This document shows, piece by piece, positions 18,738-27,435 of a DNA stretch of 64,000 bases. The position numbers were made by a program, and so were the translations under genes. Position 1 is the stretch's first letter, and each line of letters opens with the position of its first letter. This DNA is from Streptomyces camponoticapitis (GTDB lineage Bacteria; Actinomycetota; Actinomycetes; Streptomycetales; Streptomycetaceae): contig NZ_BMMV01000016.1 of assembly GCF_014646115.1 (NCBI RefSeq), positions 62,001 through 126,000 on the forward strand, given 5' to 3'. The notes below the pieces were generated by a model. The model was given only the letters and a program-made list of their open reading frames with translations. It was not told the origin of the DNA and made no database searches.

Positions 18738-20174
18738 ATGATCGAGGACACGGGCACGGTCGAAGAGACAGGCAAGGACAACAGCGAGGACAGCCGCGGA
18801 GAAGACGGCACCGGCCACGCGGGTCCGCAGGCGGCGAGGGAAGCCGCCGCCCGGCGCGATCTCGCCGTACGGGCCGCCGTCGAGCGGGGGCTGCTCACCG
18901 AGGCCGACCCGATCGTCGCCCTCCTCGACGTGACGGGCATCCGCGCCTCCGCCGCGGCGCTGCACGCGGCCTTCGCCGCCGTCACCGCCCCGGACACCCG
19001 TGTGCTGCACGCCTTCGCCGTCAAGGCCGCACCCCTCGTGCCCGTCCTGCGCCTGCTGCGCGACGAGGGCATCGGGGCCGAGGTCGCGAGCCCCGGCGAG
19101 CTGGGCATCGCGCGCGCCGCCGGTATCGCGCCCGAGCGCACCGTCCTGGACTCCCCCGCCAAGACCCCGGCCGAACTGCGCGAGGCACTCTCCCTTGGCA
19201 TCGCGGTCAACGCCGACAACCCCCAGGAGCTCACCCGCCTCGACGGCCTCCCGCACTCCGCGCTCACCCGTTCCCCGATCGGCCTACGGGTCAATCCGCA
19301 GACCGGCAGCGGCTCCATCGGCGCGCTGTCCACGGCGACGGCGACGTCCAAGTTCGGCGTCGCGCTGCGCGACGAGGGCGCCCGCGCCTGGGTCGTCCAG
19401 GCCTTCCTGGACCGGCCCTGGCTGACCCGGCTGCACACCCACTCCGGCTCCCAGGGCGTGCCGTTCGACCTCATGGCGGAGGGCGTGCGGACCGTTCACG
19501 AGCTGGCCGAGGAGATCAACGCGGCGGCGGGCCGGCAGCAGGTCGACACCATCGACATCGGCGGCGGCCTCCCGGTCAACTTCTCCTCCGACGAGCAGAC
19601 CCCCGCCTACGCCGACTACGCCCGTCTGCTGAAGGCCACCGTCCCCGGCCTGTTCGACGGCCGCTACGGGCTCGTCACCGAGTTCGGCCGCTCCCTGCTC
19701 GCCAAGCACGGCACGGTCCTGGCCCGGGTCGAGTACGCGAAGTCCGCCGGCGGCCGGCCCATCGCCGTGACCCACGCGGGCGTGCAGATCGCCACCCGTA
19801 CCGTCTACAACCCGGAGTCGTGGCCGCTGCGCATCGCGGCGTACGACGCCGAGGGCCGGCCCAAGGGCGGCCCCGACGTCAACCAGGACATCGCGGGCCC
19901 GGCCTGCTTCGCGGGCGATGTGCTGGCCACGGACCGGCCCCTGCCGCTGCTCGCCCAAGGCGATGTCGTCGCGGCGCTGGACACGGGCGCGTACTACTTC
20001 GCCAACCACTACGCGTACAACAGCCTGGCCCGGCCCGGCGTCCACGGTTTCACGGCGACGGCGGGCACGACGCCGGGCGCGGTGCGGTTCGCCACGGTAC
20101 GGCCGGCGCAGACGGTGGCGGAGATCGTCGCCGAGTCGGGCGGCGGGGATCCGGACGCGCTCGTACGGGACTGA
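18738..20174 (+). CDS. PLP-dependent decarboxylase of the ornithine/DAP decarboxylase (LysA-like, fold III) family
   Basis: A 478-aa alanine-racemase-fold decarboxylase. The PLP lysine lies in LHAFAVKAAP, the phosphate-binding region shows HTHSGSQG and DIGGGLPVNF, and the dimer-interface Cys is in GPACFAGDVL. The first 40 or so residues are acidic and disordered. Clustering with an amino-acid permease and opposite hutU argues for a catabolic or pH-related amino-acid decarboxylase rather than the lysine-biosynthetic LysA. The substrate is unknown. The start is the ATG at 18738; an ATG at 18721 is out of frame. Confidence 0.82.
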   Translation: MIEDTGTVEETGKDNSEDSRGEDGTGHAGPQAAREAAARRDLAVRAAVERGLLTEADPIVALLDVTGIRASAAALHAAFAAVTAPDTRVLHAFAVKAAPLVPVLRLLRDEGIGAEVASPGELGIARAAGIAPERTVLDSPAKTPAELREALSLGIAVNADNPQELTRLDGLPHSALTRSPIGLRVNPQTGSGSIGALSTATATSKFGVALRDEGARAWVVQAFLDRPWLTRLHTHSGSQGVPFDLMAEGVRTVHELAEEINAAAGRQQVDTIDIGGGLPVNFSSDEQTPAYADYARLLKATVPGLFDGRYGLVTEFGRSLLAKHGTVLARVEYAKSAGGRPIAVTHAGVQIATRTVYNPESWPLRIAAYDAEGRPKGGPDVNQDIAGPACFAGDVLATDRPLPLLAQGDVVAALDTGAYYFANHYAYNSLARPGVHGFTATAGTTPGAVRFATVRPAQTVAEIVAESGGGDPDALVRD

Positions 20175-20310
20175 CCGCCCCGGGGACCAGGGCCGACAGA
20201 CCGGCCCGGGGCCCACCGGCCGACCGGCCGACCGATCAGCGGACCGCCAGGAATCTCCGCCGCCGCACCGGGCAGAACATCTCCCACCATCAAACGGGGG
20301 AGGTCATCGC

Positions 20311-21711
20311 ATGCCCACACCGGAAACACCCACGGCGGCGGACACACCGGCACCCGCCGAAGACAAACACGAACTCAAACGCGCCCTCGGCCCCAAGCTG
20401 CTGATCCTGTTCGTCATCGGCGACATCCTCGGCACCGGCATCTACGCCACCACCGGCCAGGTCGCGGGCAAGGTCGGCGGCGCGCTCTGGGTGCCGTTCG
20501 CCATCGGCTTCGTCGTCGCGATCCTGACGGCGGCCTCGTACGTGGAACTCGTCGGCAAGTACCCGAAGGCCGCCGGCGCCGCGCTCTACACCCAGAAGGC
20601 GTTCAAGGTCCCCTTCCTGACCTTCATCGTCGCCTTCATGGTGATGTGCTCGGGCCTGTCGTCGGCGAGCGCCGCGGCGCGCGCGTTCAGCGGCGACTAT
20701 CTGTCGGAGTTCACCGACGCCATCCCGCCGACCCTGGTCGCGATCACGTTCATCGTCGCGCTCGCGGCGCTGAATCTGCGCGGTGTCTCGGAGTCGGTGA
20801 AGACCAACGTGGTGCTCACCCTCGTCGAGTTGAGCGGCCTCGCGATCATCCTCGGCATCGGCGCGTACGCGGTCCTCACCGGTGACGGCGAGCCGTCGCG
20901 GCTCACCGACTTCGAGGCGAGCGGCACCGGCTTCTCCCTGATGACCGGCGTGCTGGGCGCGACCGCGCTCGCGTTCTTCGCGTTCGTCGGGTTCGAGGAC
21001 TCGGTCAACATGGCCGAGGAGACCAAGGATCCGACGCGGACCTTCCCGCGCGCGATCTTCATCGGCGTCGCGGTCACCGGCACCATCTACATCCTGGTCG
21101 CCCTCGTCTCGTCCCTCCTGGTGGACTACAAGACCCTGGAGGGCTCCAGCGGCCCGCTGCTGGAAGTGGTGAAGGCCGGTGGCGTCGACTTCCCGCCGAA
21201 GCTCTTCGCCCTGATCGCGCTCTTCGCCGTCACCAACTCCGCGCTGATCAACATCATGATGGCCTCGCGGCTCTGCTACGGCATGGCCAACGAACGCATC
21301 CTGCCGAAGGCCATGGGCCGGGTGCTCCCCGCACGCCGTACGCCGGTCGTGGGCATCGTCTTCGTGGCGCTGCTCGCCATCGGGCTGGTGTCGACCGGCG
21401 AGATCCAGGGGCTGGGCGACACGACGTCGTTCCTGCTGCTGTGCGTGTTCTTCGTGGTCAACGTCGCCGCGCTGGTGCTGCGCCGCGACCGGGTCGAGCA
21501 CCGGCACTTCCGCGCGCCGACGATCGTGCCCGTACTGGGCGCGATCACCGCGCTGGTCCTGGCCAGTCCGCTGGCCGACCGCGCCGCCGACGTCTACATC
21601 CGGGCCGGGGTGCTGCTGGCGATCGGAATCGCGCTGTGGGCGGTCAACAAGCTGGTACTGAAGGCGCGTTCGGAGGAGCACGCGAAGGCGGGCGGCGACG
21701 TGACCAAGTAG
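20311..21711 (+). CDS. APC-family amino acid permease
   Basis: The product is 466 aa with about 12 hydrophobic spans. The family signature near the N-terminus is IGDILGTGIYATTGQVAG in span 1, followed by ALWVPFAIGFVVAILTAASY. FVGFEDSVNMAEETKDPTRTFP between spans is typical of cationic or polar amino-acid transporters. The ATG follows GGGGGAGG. It lies 136 nt after the decarboxylase and probably imports that enzyme's substrate or exchanges substrate for product. Confidence 0.88.
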   Translation: MPTPETPTAADTPAPAEDKHELKRALGPKLLILFVIGDILGTGIYATTGQVAGKVGGALWVPFAIGFVVAILTAASYVELVGKYPKAAGAALYTQKAFKVPFLTFIVAFMVMCSGLSSASAAARAFSGDYLSEFTDAIPPTLVAITFIVALAALNLRGVSESVKTNVVLTLVELSGLAIILGIGAYAVLTGDGEPSRLTDFEASGTGFSLMTGVLGATALAFFAFVGFEDSVNMAEETKDPTRTFPRAIFIGVAVTGTIYILVALVSSLLVDYKTLEGSSGPLLEVVKAGGVDFPPKLFALIALFAVTNSALINIMMASRLCYGMANERILPKAMGRVLPARRTPVVGIVFVALLAIGLVSTGEIQGLGDTTSFLLLCVFFVVNVAALVLRRDRVEHRHFRAPTIVPVLGAITALVLASPLADRAADVYIRAGVLLAIGIALWAVNKLVLKARSEEHAKAGGDVTK

Positions 21712-21764
21712 TACGTCGCACCGGACGTCACACGACCACACACAACGGCCGTGCGAACGGCCAC

Positions 21765-21800
21765 GGCACGGCTACGGGCACGGCTACGGGCACGGCTACG
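21765..21800. repeat. Three tandem copies of a 12-bp unit after the permease gene
   Basis: GGCACGGCTACG is repeated three times without mismatch in the 269-nt gap between the permease and the roadblock operon. It is in no gene. No function is evident; slippage-prone intergenic DNA is the simplest reading. Confidence 0.85.
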
Positions 21801-21980
21801 GGACGGCACGCGCGACCGCCCCGGGCCGTGCCGAGCCGTTCCGTGCGCCGACCCTAGCGCCGCGGGGCATGTTCCGATGGAAATTGCCCGAAATCCCTTC
21901 CACGGTACGAACGTTGCGTAATCTCGCCGTCACTGCCGCACGACGGTGCCTACTCACGATCGGCTGGGAGGGAAGTCCGC

Positions 21981-22391
21981 GTGCCCGGAATCGACGCATG
22001 CCTGCACGAGATCATGGCCCTGCCCGGCGCTCGCGGAGCCGCGATCGTCGACTGGACCAGCGGTCTCGCGCTCGGTACGGCCGGCGAGTCGCCCAACGGC
22101 GATCACGAGACGACCGCGACCGAGACCGCCGAACTGGCCCGGGTCGCCGCCGAGTACCCCGCCTTCGCGCCCGCCGCCGAGCGGATACGGCCCGAGGCCG
22201 GGAACGCGAAGGGCCCGCCCGTCGAGGACCTGATCGTCACCACCCGCACCGGCTACCACGTGCTGCGTTTCGTCGAGACGACCTTCGACAGCAGCGTCTT
22301 CCTCCATCTGTGGCTCGACCGCGACACCGGGAATCTCGCTCTCGCGCGGCTCCGGCTCCAACAGCTCGCCGAACGGCTGGTACTGGCATGA
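21981..22391 (+). CDS. Roadblock/LC7-like protein, first gene of a four-gene operon
   Basis: This 136-aa protein has the roadblock pattern ALPGARGAAIVDWTSGLALGTAG, then a helix with ELARVAAEYPAF, then VEDLIVTTRTGYHVLRFVE and SSVFLHLWLDRDTGNLALARLRL. The GAxxVDxTSGxALGT element recurs in the last gene of the operon (from 23764), so the two are paralogues. The GTG follows GGGAGGGAAG. Its stop overlaps the next start (ATGA). Roadblock proteins usually dimerise and bind small GTPases, but none is encoded here. Confidence 0.8.
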   Translation: MPGIDACLHEIMALPGARGAAIVDWTSGLALGTAGESPNGDHETTATETAELARVAAEYPAFAPAAERIRPEAGNAKGPPVEDLIVTTRTGYHVLRFVETTFDSSVFLHLWLDRDTGNLALARLRLQQLAERLVLA

Positions 22392-23191
22392 ACGCAGACA
22401 CGGCGGCCCGCGCCGCCTCCTCCGCGCCCACCGTCTCCCCCGTCTCGCCCATGCTCGTCCGCCTGGCGGACGAACGCGCCACCGGCGCCCTCCTGCGCGA
22501 CCACGGCACGCTCTATCTCTCCGAAGGCCGCGTCGTCCACGCGGAGAGCCCCGTCGCGCCCGGCATCGACACCCTGCTCACCACCGGCGGCCGGCTGCCG
22601 CGCGACGGCTGGCAACGGGCGGTCGACGAGGCCGGAGCCCGCGGCGCGGTAGGGCGCTTCCTGGTGGACAGCGGCCGAATAGGCGGCGGGGAACTGGAGA
22701 TCTGCCATCTCGGCGCGCTGTACGACGCCGCGTTCTTCGCGCTCGCGCCGGGCAGTGGCCCCACCCGGTTCCGGTACGGCGTCGCGCACTGGATCGGTCC
22801 GGTGCGACCCGTCCCGGCGGCGGCCGTCGAACGCGAGACCCGGCGCCGCCGTGAACTGCTCGACCAGGTCTGGCCGTACCCGGCGGTCGACACCTCGCCG
22901 GTGGTGCCCCGCGCCCCCGCGCCCGGCCAGTCGGTCACCCACCGCCAGCGCGCGCTGCTGGAGCTGGCCGACGGCGTACGAACCCCGGCGGCCATCGCCT
23001 GGGCCCTGGGCCGTCCCGCGTTCCACACCCTCCTTGAGGTACGGCGGCTGGCGGCGGCCGGGCTGGTCGGCACACCTCCCGATCCCCCGCGGGACGCCCG
23101 TCCGGTCCTGCCCGGCTGGATCGCCGAGGTCTCCGACCCCGACATCGGGCTGCTCCGCCGGCTCCGTGACGCCTTGGAGGCAAGCCTGTGA
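22388..23191 (+). CDS. DUF4388-like regulator-type protein in the roadblock operon
   Basis: A 267-aa protein whose first part (ERATGALLRDHGTLYLSEGRVVHAESP) resembles DUF4388/PATAN domains, which are found in response-regulator and gliding-motility systems. The middle carries an RETRRRRELLDQVWPYP helix. The C-terminal part (LLELADGVRTPAAIAWALGRPAFHTLLEVRRLAAAGLV) looks like a winged helix. It is coupled by ATGA overlap to the gene before and by GTGA to a possible start of the gene after. The function is unknown; an adaptor between roadblock proteins and DNA or another partner is plausible. Confidence 0.65.
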   Translation: MNADTAARAASSAPTVSPVSPMLVRLADERATGALLRDHGTLYLSEGRVVHAESPVAPGIDTLLTTGGRLPRDGWQRAVDEAGARGAVGRFLVDSGRIGGGELEICHLGALYDAAFFALAPGSGPTRFRYGVAHWIGPVRPVPAAAVERETRRRRELLDQVWPYPAVDTSPVVPRAPAPGQSVTHRQRALLELADGVRTPAAIAWALGRPAFHTLLEVRRLAAAGLVGTPPDPPRDARPVLPGWIAEVSDPDIGLLRRLRDALEASL

Positions 23192-23229
23192 GACGCGCCC
23201 TGCGGCTGCGCGGCGAGAGGAGACAGCTG

Positions 23230-23700
23230 ATGACGGCGGAGGCCGAAGTCCTCGGGGAGCTACGGCGCCTGCGCGCCCGTCTTCCCCAGGTCACCGGCGC
23301 GCTGGCGGCGAGCACCGACGGTCTCGTCCTCGCCGAGGAGATCTCGGGCGCCGGCGCGGCAGCCGGCGCGGGGGCCGGCCCCGAGACCGGCCTCGCGACC
23401 GGCGTCGCGACCGGCGTCGAACCCGAGGGCATCGCCGCCCTGACCGCCGCAGCACTCGGCGTCTCCCTGCGGCTGACCGACAGCACCGGCCAGGGCGGCT
23501 TCCGCGAACTGCTCATCAGGGGCGAGCGCGGCTACGTGGCCACGTACGCCGCCGGCGGCTCCGCCGTCCTCACCGTGCTCGCCGAGCCGCGGATCAATGT
23601 CGGCCGGCTCCATCTGGAGGCACGCCGGTCCGGCGCGCGGATCGGCTCACTCGTGGACGGCGCGCTCGCCGGCTCCCTCGAACGACCGGAGAACGCCTGA
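23230..23700 (+). CDS. Roadblock/LC7-domain protein with Gly/Ala-rich insertion
   Basis: The ATG at 23230 follows GAGAGGAGAC and gives 156 aa; an in-frame GTG at 23188 overlaps the previous stop and would add 14 basic residues. The fold starts LPQVTGALAASTDGLVLAEEI, is interrupted by a (GA)-rich loop with repeated GxATGV elements, and resumes with ALTAAALGVSLRLTD, LLIRGERGYVATYAAGGSAVLTVLAE. It is the third member of the roadblock operon. The insertion replaces the short loop between strand 2 and the central helix. Confidence 0.78.
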   Translation: MTAEAEVLGELRRLRARLPQVTGALAASTDGLVLAEEISGAGAAAGAGAGPETGLATGVATGVEPEGIAALTAAALGVSLRLTDSTGQGGFRELLIRGERGYVATYAAGGSAVLTVLAEPRINVGRLHLEARRSGARIGSLVDGALAGSLERPENA

Positions 23701-23763
23701 TCCATGACCCCGAGCAGAACACCCGCCCGAGCGACCCAGAGACGAAAAGGAAGTGCGACGTTC

Positions 23764-24138
23764 ATGGCCAACACCGAAGCGGCTCTCAAAGAAGCCACCA
23801 CCTCCATCGAAGGCGCCGTCGGGGCCGCCCTCGTCGACTACACCAGCGGCATGGCCCTCGGCACCATCGGCGGCGGCAAAGACCTCGATCTGACGGTCGC
23901 CGCCGCCGGGAACACCGATGTGGTGCGGGCCAAGGTGCGCACCATGGAGATGCTGGGGATGAAGGACGAGATCGAGGACATCCTGATCACCCTCGGCGGC
24001 CAGTACCACCTGATCCGGCTGCTCAAGGGCCGTGGAAACAACGGTCTGTTCCTCTATGTGGCGCTGGACAAGCAGCGGGCGAATCTGGCGATGGCCAGAC
24101 ACCAGCTCAAGAAGATCGAGAACGCACTGGAGGTGTGA
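23764..24138 (+). CDS. Roadblock/LC7-like protein, last gene of the operon
   Basis: This 124-aa protein starts at an ATG preceded by AAAGGAAG; a longer frame from 23704 adds 20 basic residues and is less likely. Core features are GAVGAALVDYTSGMALGTIGGG, the helix DVVRAKVRTMEMLGMKDEI, EDILITLGGQYHLIRLLKG and NGLFLYVALDKQRANLAMARHQL, a complete small roadblock fold. It resembles the first gene of the operon. Its 3' end overlaps the convergent membrane-protein gene by 32 nt. Confidence 0.8.
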   Translation: MANTEAALKEATTSIEGAVGAALVDYTSGMALGTIGGGKDLDLTVAAAGNTDVVRAKVRTMEMLGMKDEIEDILITLGGQYHLIRLLKGRGNNGLFLYVALDKQRANLAMARHQLKKIENALEV

Positions 24139-24856
24139 CGGGGGTCGCCGGGGCGGGCTCGGCGGCCTTACCGGCCTTGGCACCCTTGGCACCCTTGGCA
24201 CCCTTGGCACCATCGGCCGCCCCGGGCTCCCGGGTCGCCTGGGCCTTCTTCCCCCGCCTGGCCTTCCTGGCCTGCCCGGCCCGCTCGTCGCGGGGCCGCC
24301 GCGCCCCACCCGGTGCGGCGTCCCCCGCCTCAAGTCCGGTCGTCCGGAACCCCTTGACCTTCTTGCCGACGGGGCTGCCGCGCCCGGCCCAGTCGGTACG
24401 GACCCAGAGCAGTTCCCCGCTCGCGCGCTCACCGCGGCCCAGCAGTACGGCCTTGAGCCACAGCCCGGCTCCGGCGCCCGCGAGGGCGGCGCCACCCGCG
24501 ATCGGTACGGCGAACGACAGAGCCACCGCCGCGACGAACGCGCCCACCAGCCACCACACATGGGCGCGCCGCCAGACCCGCAGGGCCACCGCGCGGTCCT
24601 GGAGATAGTCGAACTTCGCCGCGCGCGACGCGGCTTCGGCCCAGCCGCCGTACCGCCCTCGCCGCACCAGCGCGACGGCCGCCGCGCTCAGCACGAACAG
24701 CGCCACCCCGGCGTACAGCCCGACCCGGCGTCCGGTCAGTCCGGGGATGAACCCCCCGATCCCCGCCGCCAGGACCCCGAGCCACCACATCGGGGCCGCA
24801 CCGGCCCTCACGATCACCGCCACCCGCGCCAGCGACTGCTGCCCTCCGCGTCCCAC
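24107..24856 (-). CDS. Integral membrane protein with Lys/Ala-rich tail
   Basis: The 249-aa product has two hydrophobic pairs near residues 20-62 (WWLGVLAAGIGGFIPGL, GLYAGVALFVLSAAAVALV) and two around 98-135. A long basic tail ends in GAK repeats. The GTG start follows AGAGGAGG. A 9-bp DNA repeat (CTTGGCACC, four copies, 24176-24211) encodes the GAK tract. No family is recognised. It overlaps the 3' end of the roadblock operon on the other strand. Confidence 0.72.
   Translation of the reverse strand: MGRGGQQSLARVAVIVRAGAAPMWWLGVLAAGIGGFIPGLTGRRVGLYAGVALFVLSAAAVALVRRGRYGGWAEAASRAAKFDYLQDRAVALRVWRRAHVWWLVGAFVAAVALSFAVPIAGGAALAGAGAGLWLKAVLLGRGERASGELLWVRTDWAGRGSPVGKKVKGFRTTGLEAGDAAPGGARRPRDERAGQARKARRGKKAQATREPGAADGAKGAKGAKGAKAGKAAEPAPATPVTPPVRSRSS
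24176..24211. repeat. Four tandem copies of a 9-bp unit in the membrane-protein gene
   Basis: CTTGGCACC is repeated four times without mismatch and encodes Gly-Ala-Lys on the minus strand. The unit is in frame, so copy changes would not disrupt the gene. Confidence 0.9.
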
Positions 24857-24932
24857 GGCCGCCTCCTCTTCACAGAAGTTTTGGCGGGCAGATTAATGGC
24901 GTTTCCTGAGCTTTTCCTGAGAACGGGCGAAC

Positions 24933-25769
24933 TTATTCGACGAAGAGGCCCCGGGAGGCCGCCCGCCCGTCGAACTCCTCCAGGCGCGCCTGCGCGTCCG
25001 GCAGGTCGTCGCACATCGCCTCCAGCAGCACCCGGCCCAGCAGCATGGGCGCGCACGCGGTGTCGAAGGCGAGGCCCGTGCCGACGGCCGCCGGGATCAG
25101 CAGGTCGCTGTGGGCGGCGACGGGCGCGAAGGCCGAGTCGGCGACCGTGACCACGAACAGCCCGGCCCCACGGGCGTAGTCCAGCGCCTCCACGACCTCC
25201 TTGGGATGGCGCGGCAGCGCGAAGCAGAGCAGGGCGCTCGCGCCCGCGCGCCGCGCCGCGTCGATCCGGTCGGCGAGCATCGTGCCGCCCTCGTCGAGGA
25301 GCCGGATGTCGGGATGGACCTTGGCGGCGAAGTAGGCGAAACCCTTGGCCTGGGCGGAGGCGGCGCGCAGACCGAGGACGAGCAGCGGGGTGGACGCGGC
25401 CAGGACGCGGCCCGCCCGCTCGACGGGATCCGGGTCGGCGAGCAGGTCGGCCAGCTGCCGCAGGTTCTCCAACTCGGCGTGTACGGCCTGCTGGTACTCG
25501 TTGTACTCGGACTCGCCCGCGCCCCGGTCGGCGGGCGCGACGTCCCGCAGGTGCTTGCGCAGCGCCGGGTAGCCGTCGAAGCCGAGCGCGACGGCGAACC
25601 GCGTCACCGACGGCTGGCTGACCCCGGCGAGTTCCGCCAGCTCGACGCTGGACAGGAACGGCGCGTCGGCGGCCCGGCGCACCATGCTGTGCGCGATACG
25701 CCGCTGGGTGGGCGTGAGCCGGTGGCCCTCGAAGAGCTCCTGGAGCCGGGCGGCCGGACTGTCGCTCAC
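24933..25769 (-). CDS. MurR/RpiR-family transcriptional regulator
   Basis: This 278-aa regulator has an N-terminal helix-turn-helix of the RpiR type (SSVELAELAGVSQPSVTRFAVALGFDGYPALRKHL, residues about 40-74). The C-terminal SIS domain, around LLVLGLRAASAQAKGFAYFAAK and ALLCFALPRHPKEVVEALDYAR, would bind a phosphosugar or similar ligand. The GTG start overlaps the stop of the HutH-like gene (GTGA), so the two are co-translated. It may regulate its own operon and the nearby hut genes, but the effector is unknown. Confidence 0.9.
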   Translation of the reverse strand: MSDSPAARLQELFEGHRLTPTQRRIAHSMVRRAADAPFLSSVELAELAGVSQPSVTRFAVALGFDGYPALRKHLRDVAPADRGAGESEYNEYQQAVHAELENLRQLADLLADPDPVERAGRVLAASTPLLVLGLRAASAQAKGFAYFAAKVHPDIRLLDEGGTMLADRIDAARRAGASALLCFALPRHPKEVVEALDYARGAGLFVVTVADSAFAPVAAHSDLLIPAAVGTGLAFDTACAPMLLGRVLLEAMCDDLPDAQARLEEFDGRAASRGLFVE

Positions 25770-27364
25770 GCGATCCCCCTCGTCGTGCCTGTCATGCCGG
25801 TGCCACCCACCGGGCCCGTACGTGTCATGTCGTCGGCCGTGGCGGCGAGTTCGTCGAGCAGCCGAGCCGCGGCCGTCACATCATCGGTCAGTGGCCGGTC
25901 GGCGATCTCCGCCTCCAGTACGGACTCGGCCAGGGCGAAGGCTCTGCCGACGGGCAGACCGGCCTCGGGCCTGAGGCCACGCTGGCGCAACGCCCTTACG
26001 GCGGCGACGAGTTCGCAGCCGACGACGAGACGGTACGGCTCGCACGCCCGCAGTGTCTGGAGCGCGGCCAGCGACGCGAAGCTGGCCTGTTCCTCCACGC
26101 CACGGGACAGTACCGCGTGCCCGAGCGAGGCCGGGGCCGAGAACGCGCGCAGGTCACCGAGGGCGGCCCCGGCCGCGTACTCCAGGATCATCACGCCGGA
26201 GCTCGCGGGCTCGGAGTCGGCGAGGAAGGGCCGCAGCCGGGTGAAGGCGGGCTCGTTCAGCGCGGAGAGCCGGGAGGTGGACAGCCTCGCGGTCTGGACG
26301 ACGGCGAGTCTGAAGTGGTCCAGCGCCAGCGCGAGTTGGGCGAGGTAGAAGCCGCCGTGGTGGTACGCGGCGGGCACCAGGTCGTCGTCGGTGCCCGGAC
26401 AGATCAGTGGGTTCTCGGCGGCGGAGTTGATCTCGACGGCGAGCGCGCTCTCCAGTGCGCCGGCGGCGTCCCGCGCCGGTCCGTGGACCTGGGGGACGCA
26501 GCGGAAGCCGTACGGGTCCTGGATACGGCCGAGCGGCGGGGTGGGGCGTTCGGGGGCGCCGAGGATGTGCCGCATCCGGGTGGCGACGGCGTACGAACCG
26601 GGGTGCGGGCGCGCGGCGTGGACCGGTTCGGCGTACGCCTCGTAACTGCCGTCCACGGCGAGCAGGGAGAGCCCGGCCACGAGTTCGGTGGCGGCGATGA
26701 GCCGACCCAACTCGTCCAGCGCGAGGGCGGCCTGACCCAGTGTCAGGGCGTTGCTGCTGATGAGGGCGAGGGCGTCGTTGTTGTCGAGTGGCTGGGGCTC
26801 GGGTGCCCGGCCGCCCTGCCAGGGGTGTTCTCCGACGAGGGCGAGGCCCAGCTGCGAGAGGGCGGCGATGTCGCCGGTGCCGACGGAGCCGAACTCGTTG
26901 ACGACCGGGTGCGCGCCGGCGGTCAGGGCGTCGCAGAGGGCGGTGATGACGGTGGGGCGCAGTCCGGCGCCCCCGGCGAGAAGCTGATTGGCCCGGACGG
27001 CGAGCATGGCCCGGACCTCGCGGGCGGGCAGGGGACGGCCGATCGCGCCGGCGTGGCTGCGCAGCAGACGCAGTCCGTGGTCGGCGGCGGCGTCGGAGGG
27101 GACGGCCTCGGTACGGTTCGCGCCGACGCCGGTGGAGCGGCCGTAGACCCGGCCGGAGGCGGCGAGTTCACGCGCGGTGTGCCAGGACTGCTCGACGCGC
27201 TTCATGGCGTCGGTGCCGGGCACGGGGCGGGCGGTCCCCTCCGCCAGCCGGACGATGTCGGCGACAGGGAGGCTCTGGCCGTCGAGGACGACGAGGGCGG
27301 GCCGTACGGCGGCGGGGTCGTCCGGCAGGTCGTACCGCGACTCGTACGGCACATGGTCCGCCAT
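25766..27364 (-). CDS. HAL/PAL-family aromatic amino acid lyase-like protein with altered MIO triad
   Basis: The protein is 532 aa, close to the usual length for histidine ammonia-lyases. Family blocks are present: GRVYGRSTGVGANR with the catalytic Tyr near residue 74, NDALALISSNALTLG, QDPYGFRCVPQVHG and EINSAAENPL. The segment that normally reads GSVGASGDLA here reads GSVGTGDIAA (residues 159-168): the Ala-Ser-Gly that cyclises to the MIO cofactor is replaced by Gly-Thr-Gly in a loop one residue shorter. Either the enzyme forms a variant cofactor or it is not a lyase. The ATG at 27364 follows GAAGGGG. It is first in an operon with the RpiR gene. Confidence 0.85.
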   Translation of the reverse strand: MADHVPYESRYDLPDDPAAVRPALVVLDGQSLPVADIVRLAEGTARPVPGTDAMKRVEQSWHTARELAASGRVYGRSTGVGANRTEAVPSDAAADHGLRLLRSHAGAIGRPLPAREVRAMLAVRANQLLAGGAGLRPTVITALCDALTAGAHPVVNEFGSVGTGDIAALSQLGLALVGEHPWQGGRAPEPQPLDNNDALALISSNALTLGQAALALDELGRLIAATELVAGLSLLAVDGSYEAYAEPVHAARPHPGSYAVATRMRHILGAPERPTPPLGRIQDPYGFRCVPQVHGPARDAAGALESALAVEINSAAENPLICPGTDDDLVPAAYHHGGFYLAQLALALDHFRLAVVQTARLSTSRLSALNEPAFTRLRPFLADSEPASSGVMILEYAAGAALGDLRAFSAPASLGHAVLSRGVEEQASFASLAALQTLRACEPYRLVVGCELVAAVRALRQRGLRPEAGLPVGRAFALAESVLEAEIADRPLTDDVTAAARLLDELAATADDMTRTGPVGGTGMTGTTRGIA

Positions 27365-27420
27365 ATGGGGCACCCCTTCGGAACGTGGCAATCCGTTCAG
27401 CCGATCGCCGGCGCGCGTGG

Positions 27421-27435
27421 CGTACGAAACGTACG
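27421..27435. promoter_or_regulatory. CGTACG-aaa-CGTACG dyad upstream of the lyase/RpiR operon
   Basis: Two copies of the self-complementary hexamer CGTACG are separated by three A residues, 57 nt before the lyase start. It is a candidate operator for the RpiR-family regulator encoded by the second gene of the operon. Such a short motif could also arise by chance. Confidence 0.3.

Noticed and set aside
20175..20310. Possible small gene or terminator between the decarboxylase and permease
   Set aside because: It has only short GGCCGACC direct repeats and no stable stem or coding frame; it is treated as an operon spacer.
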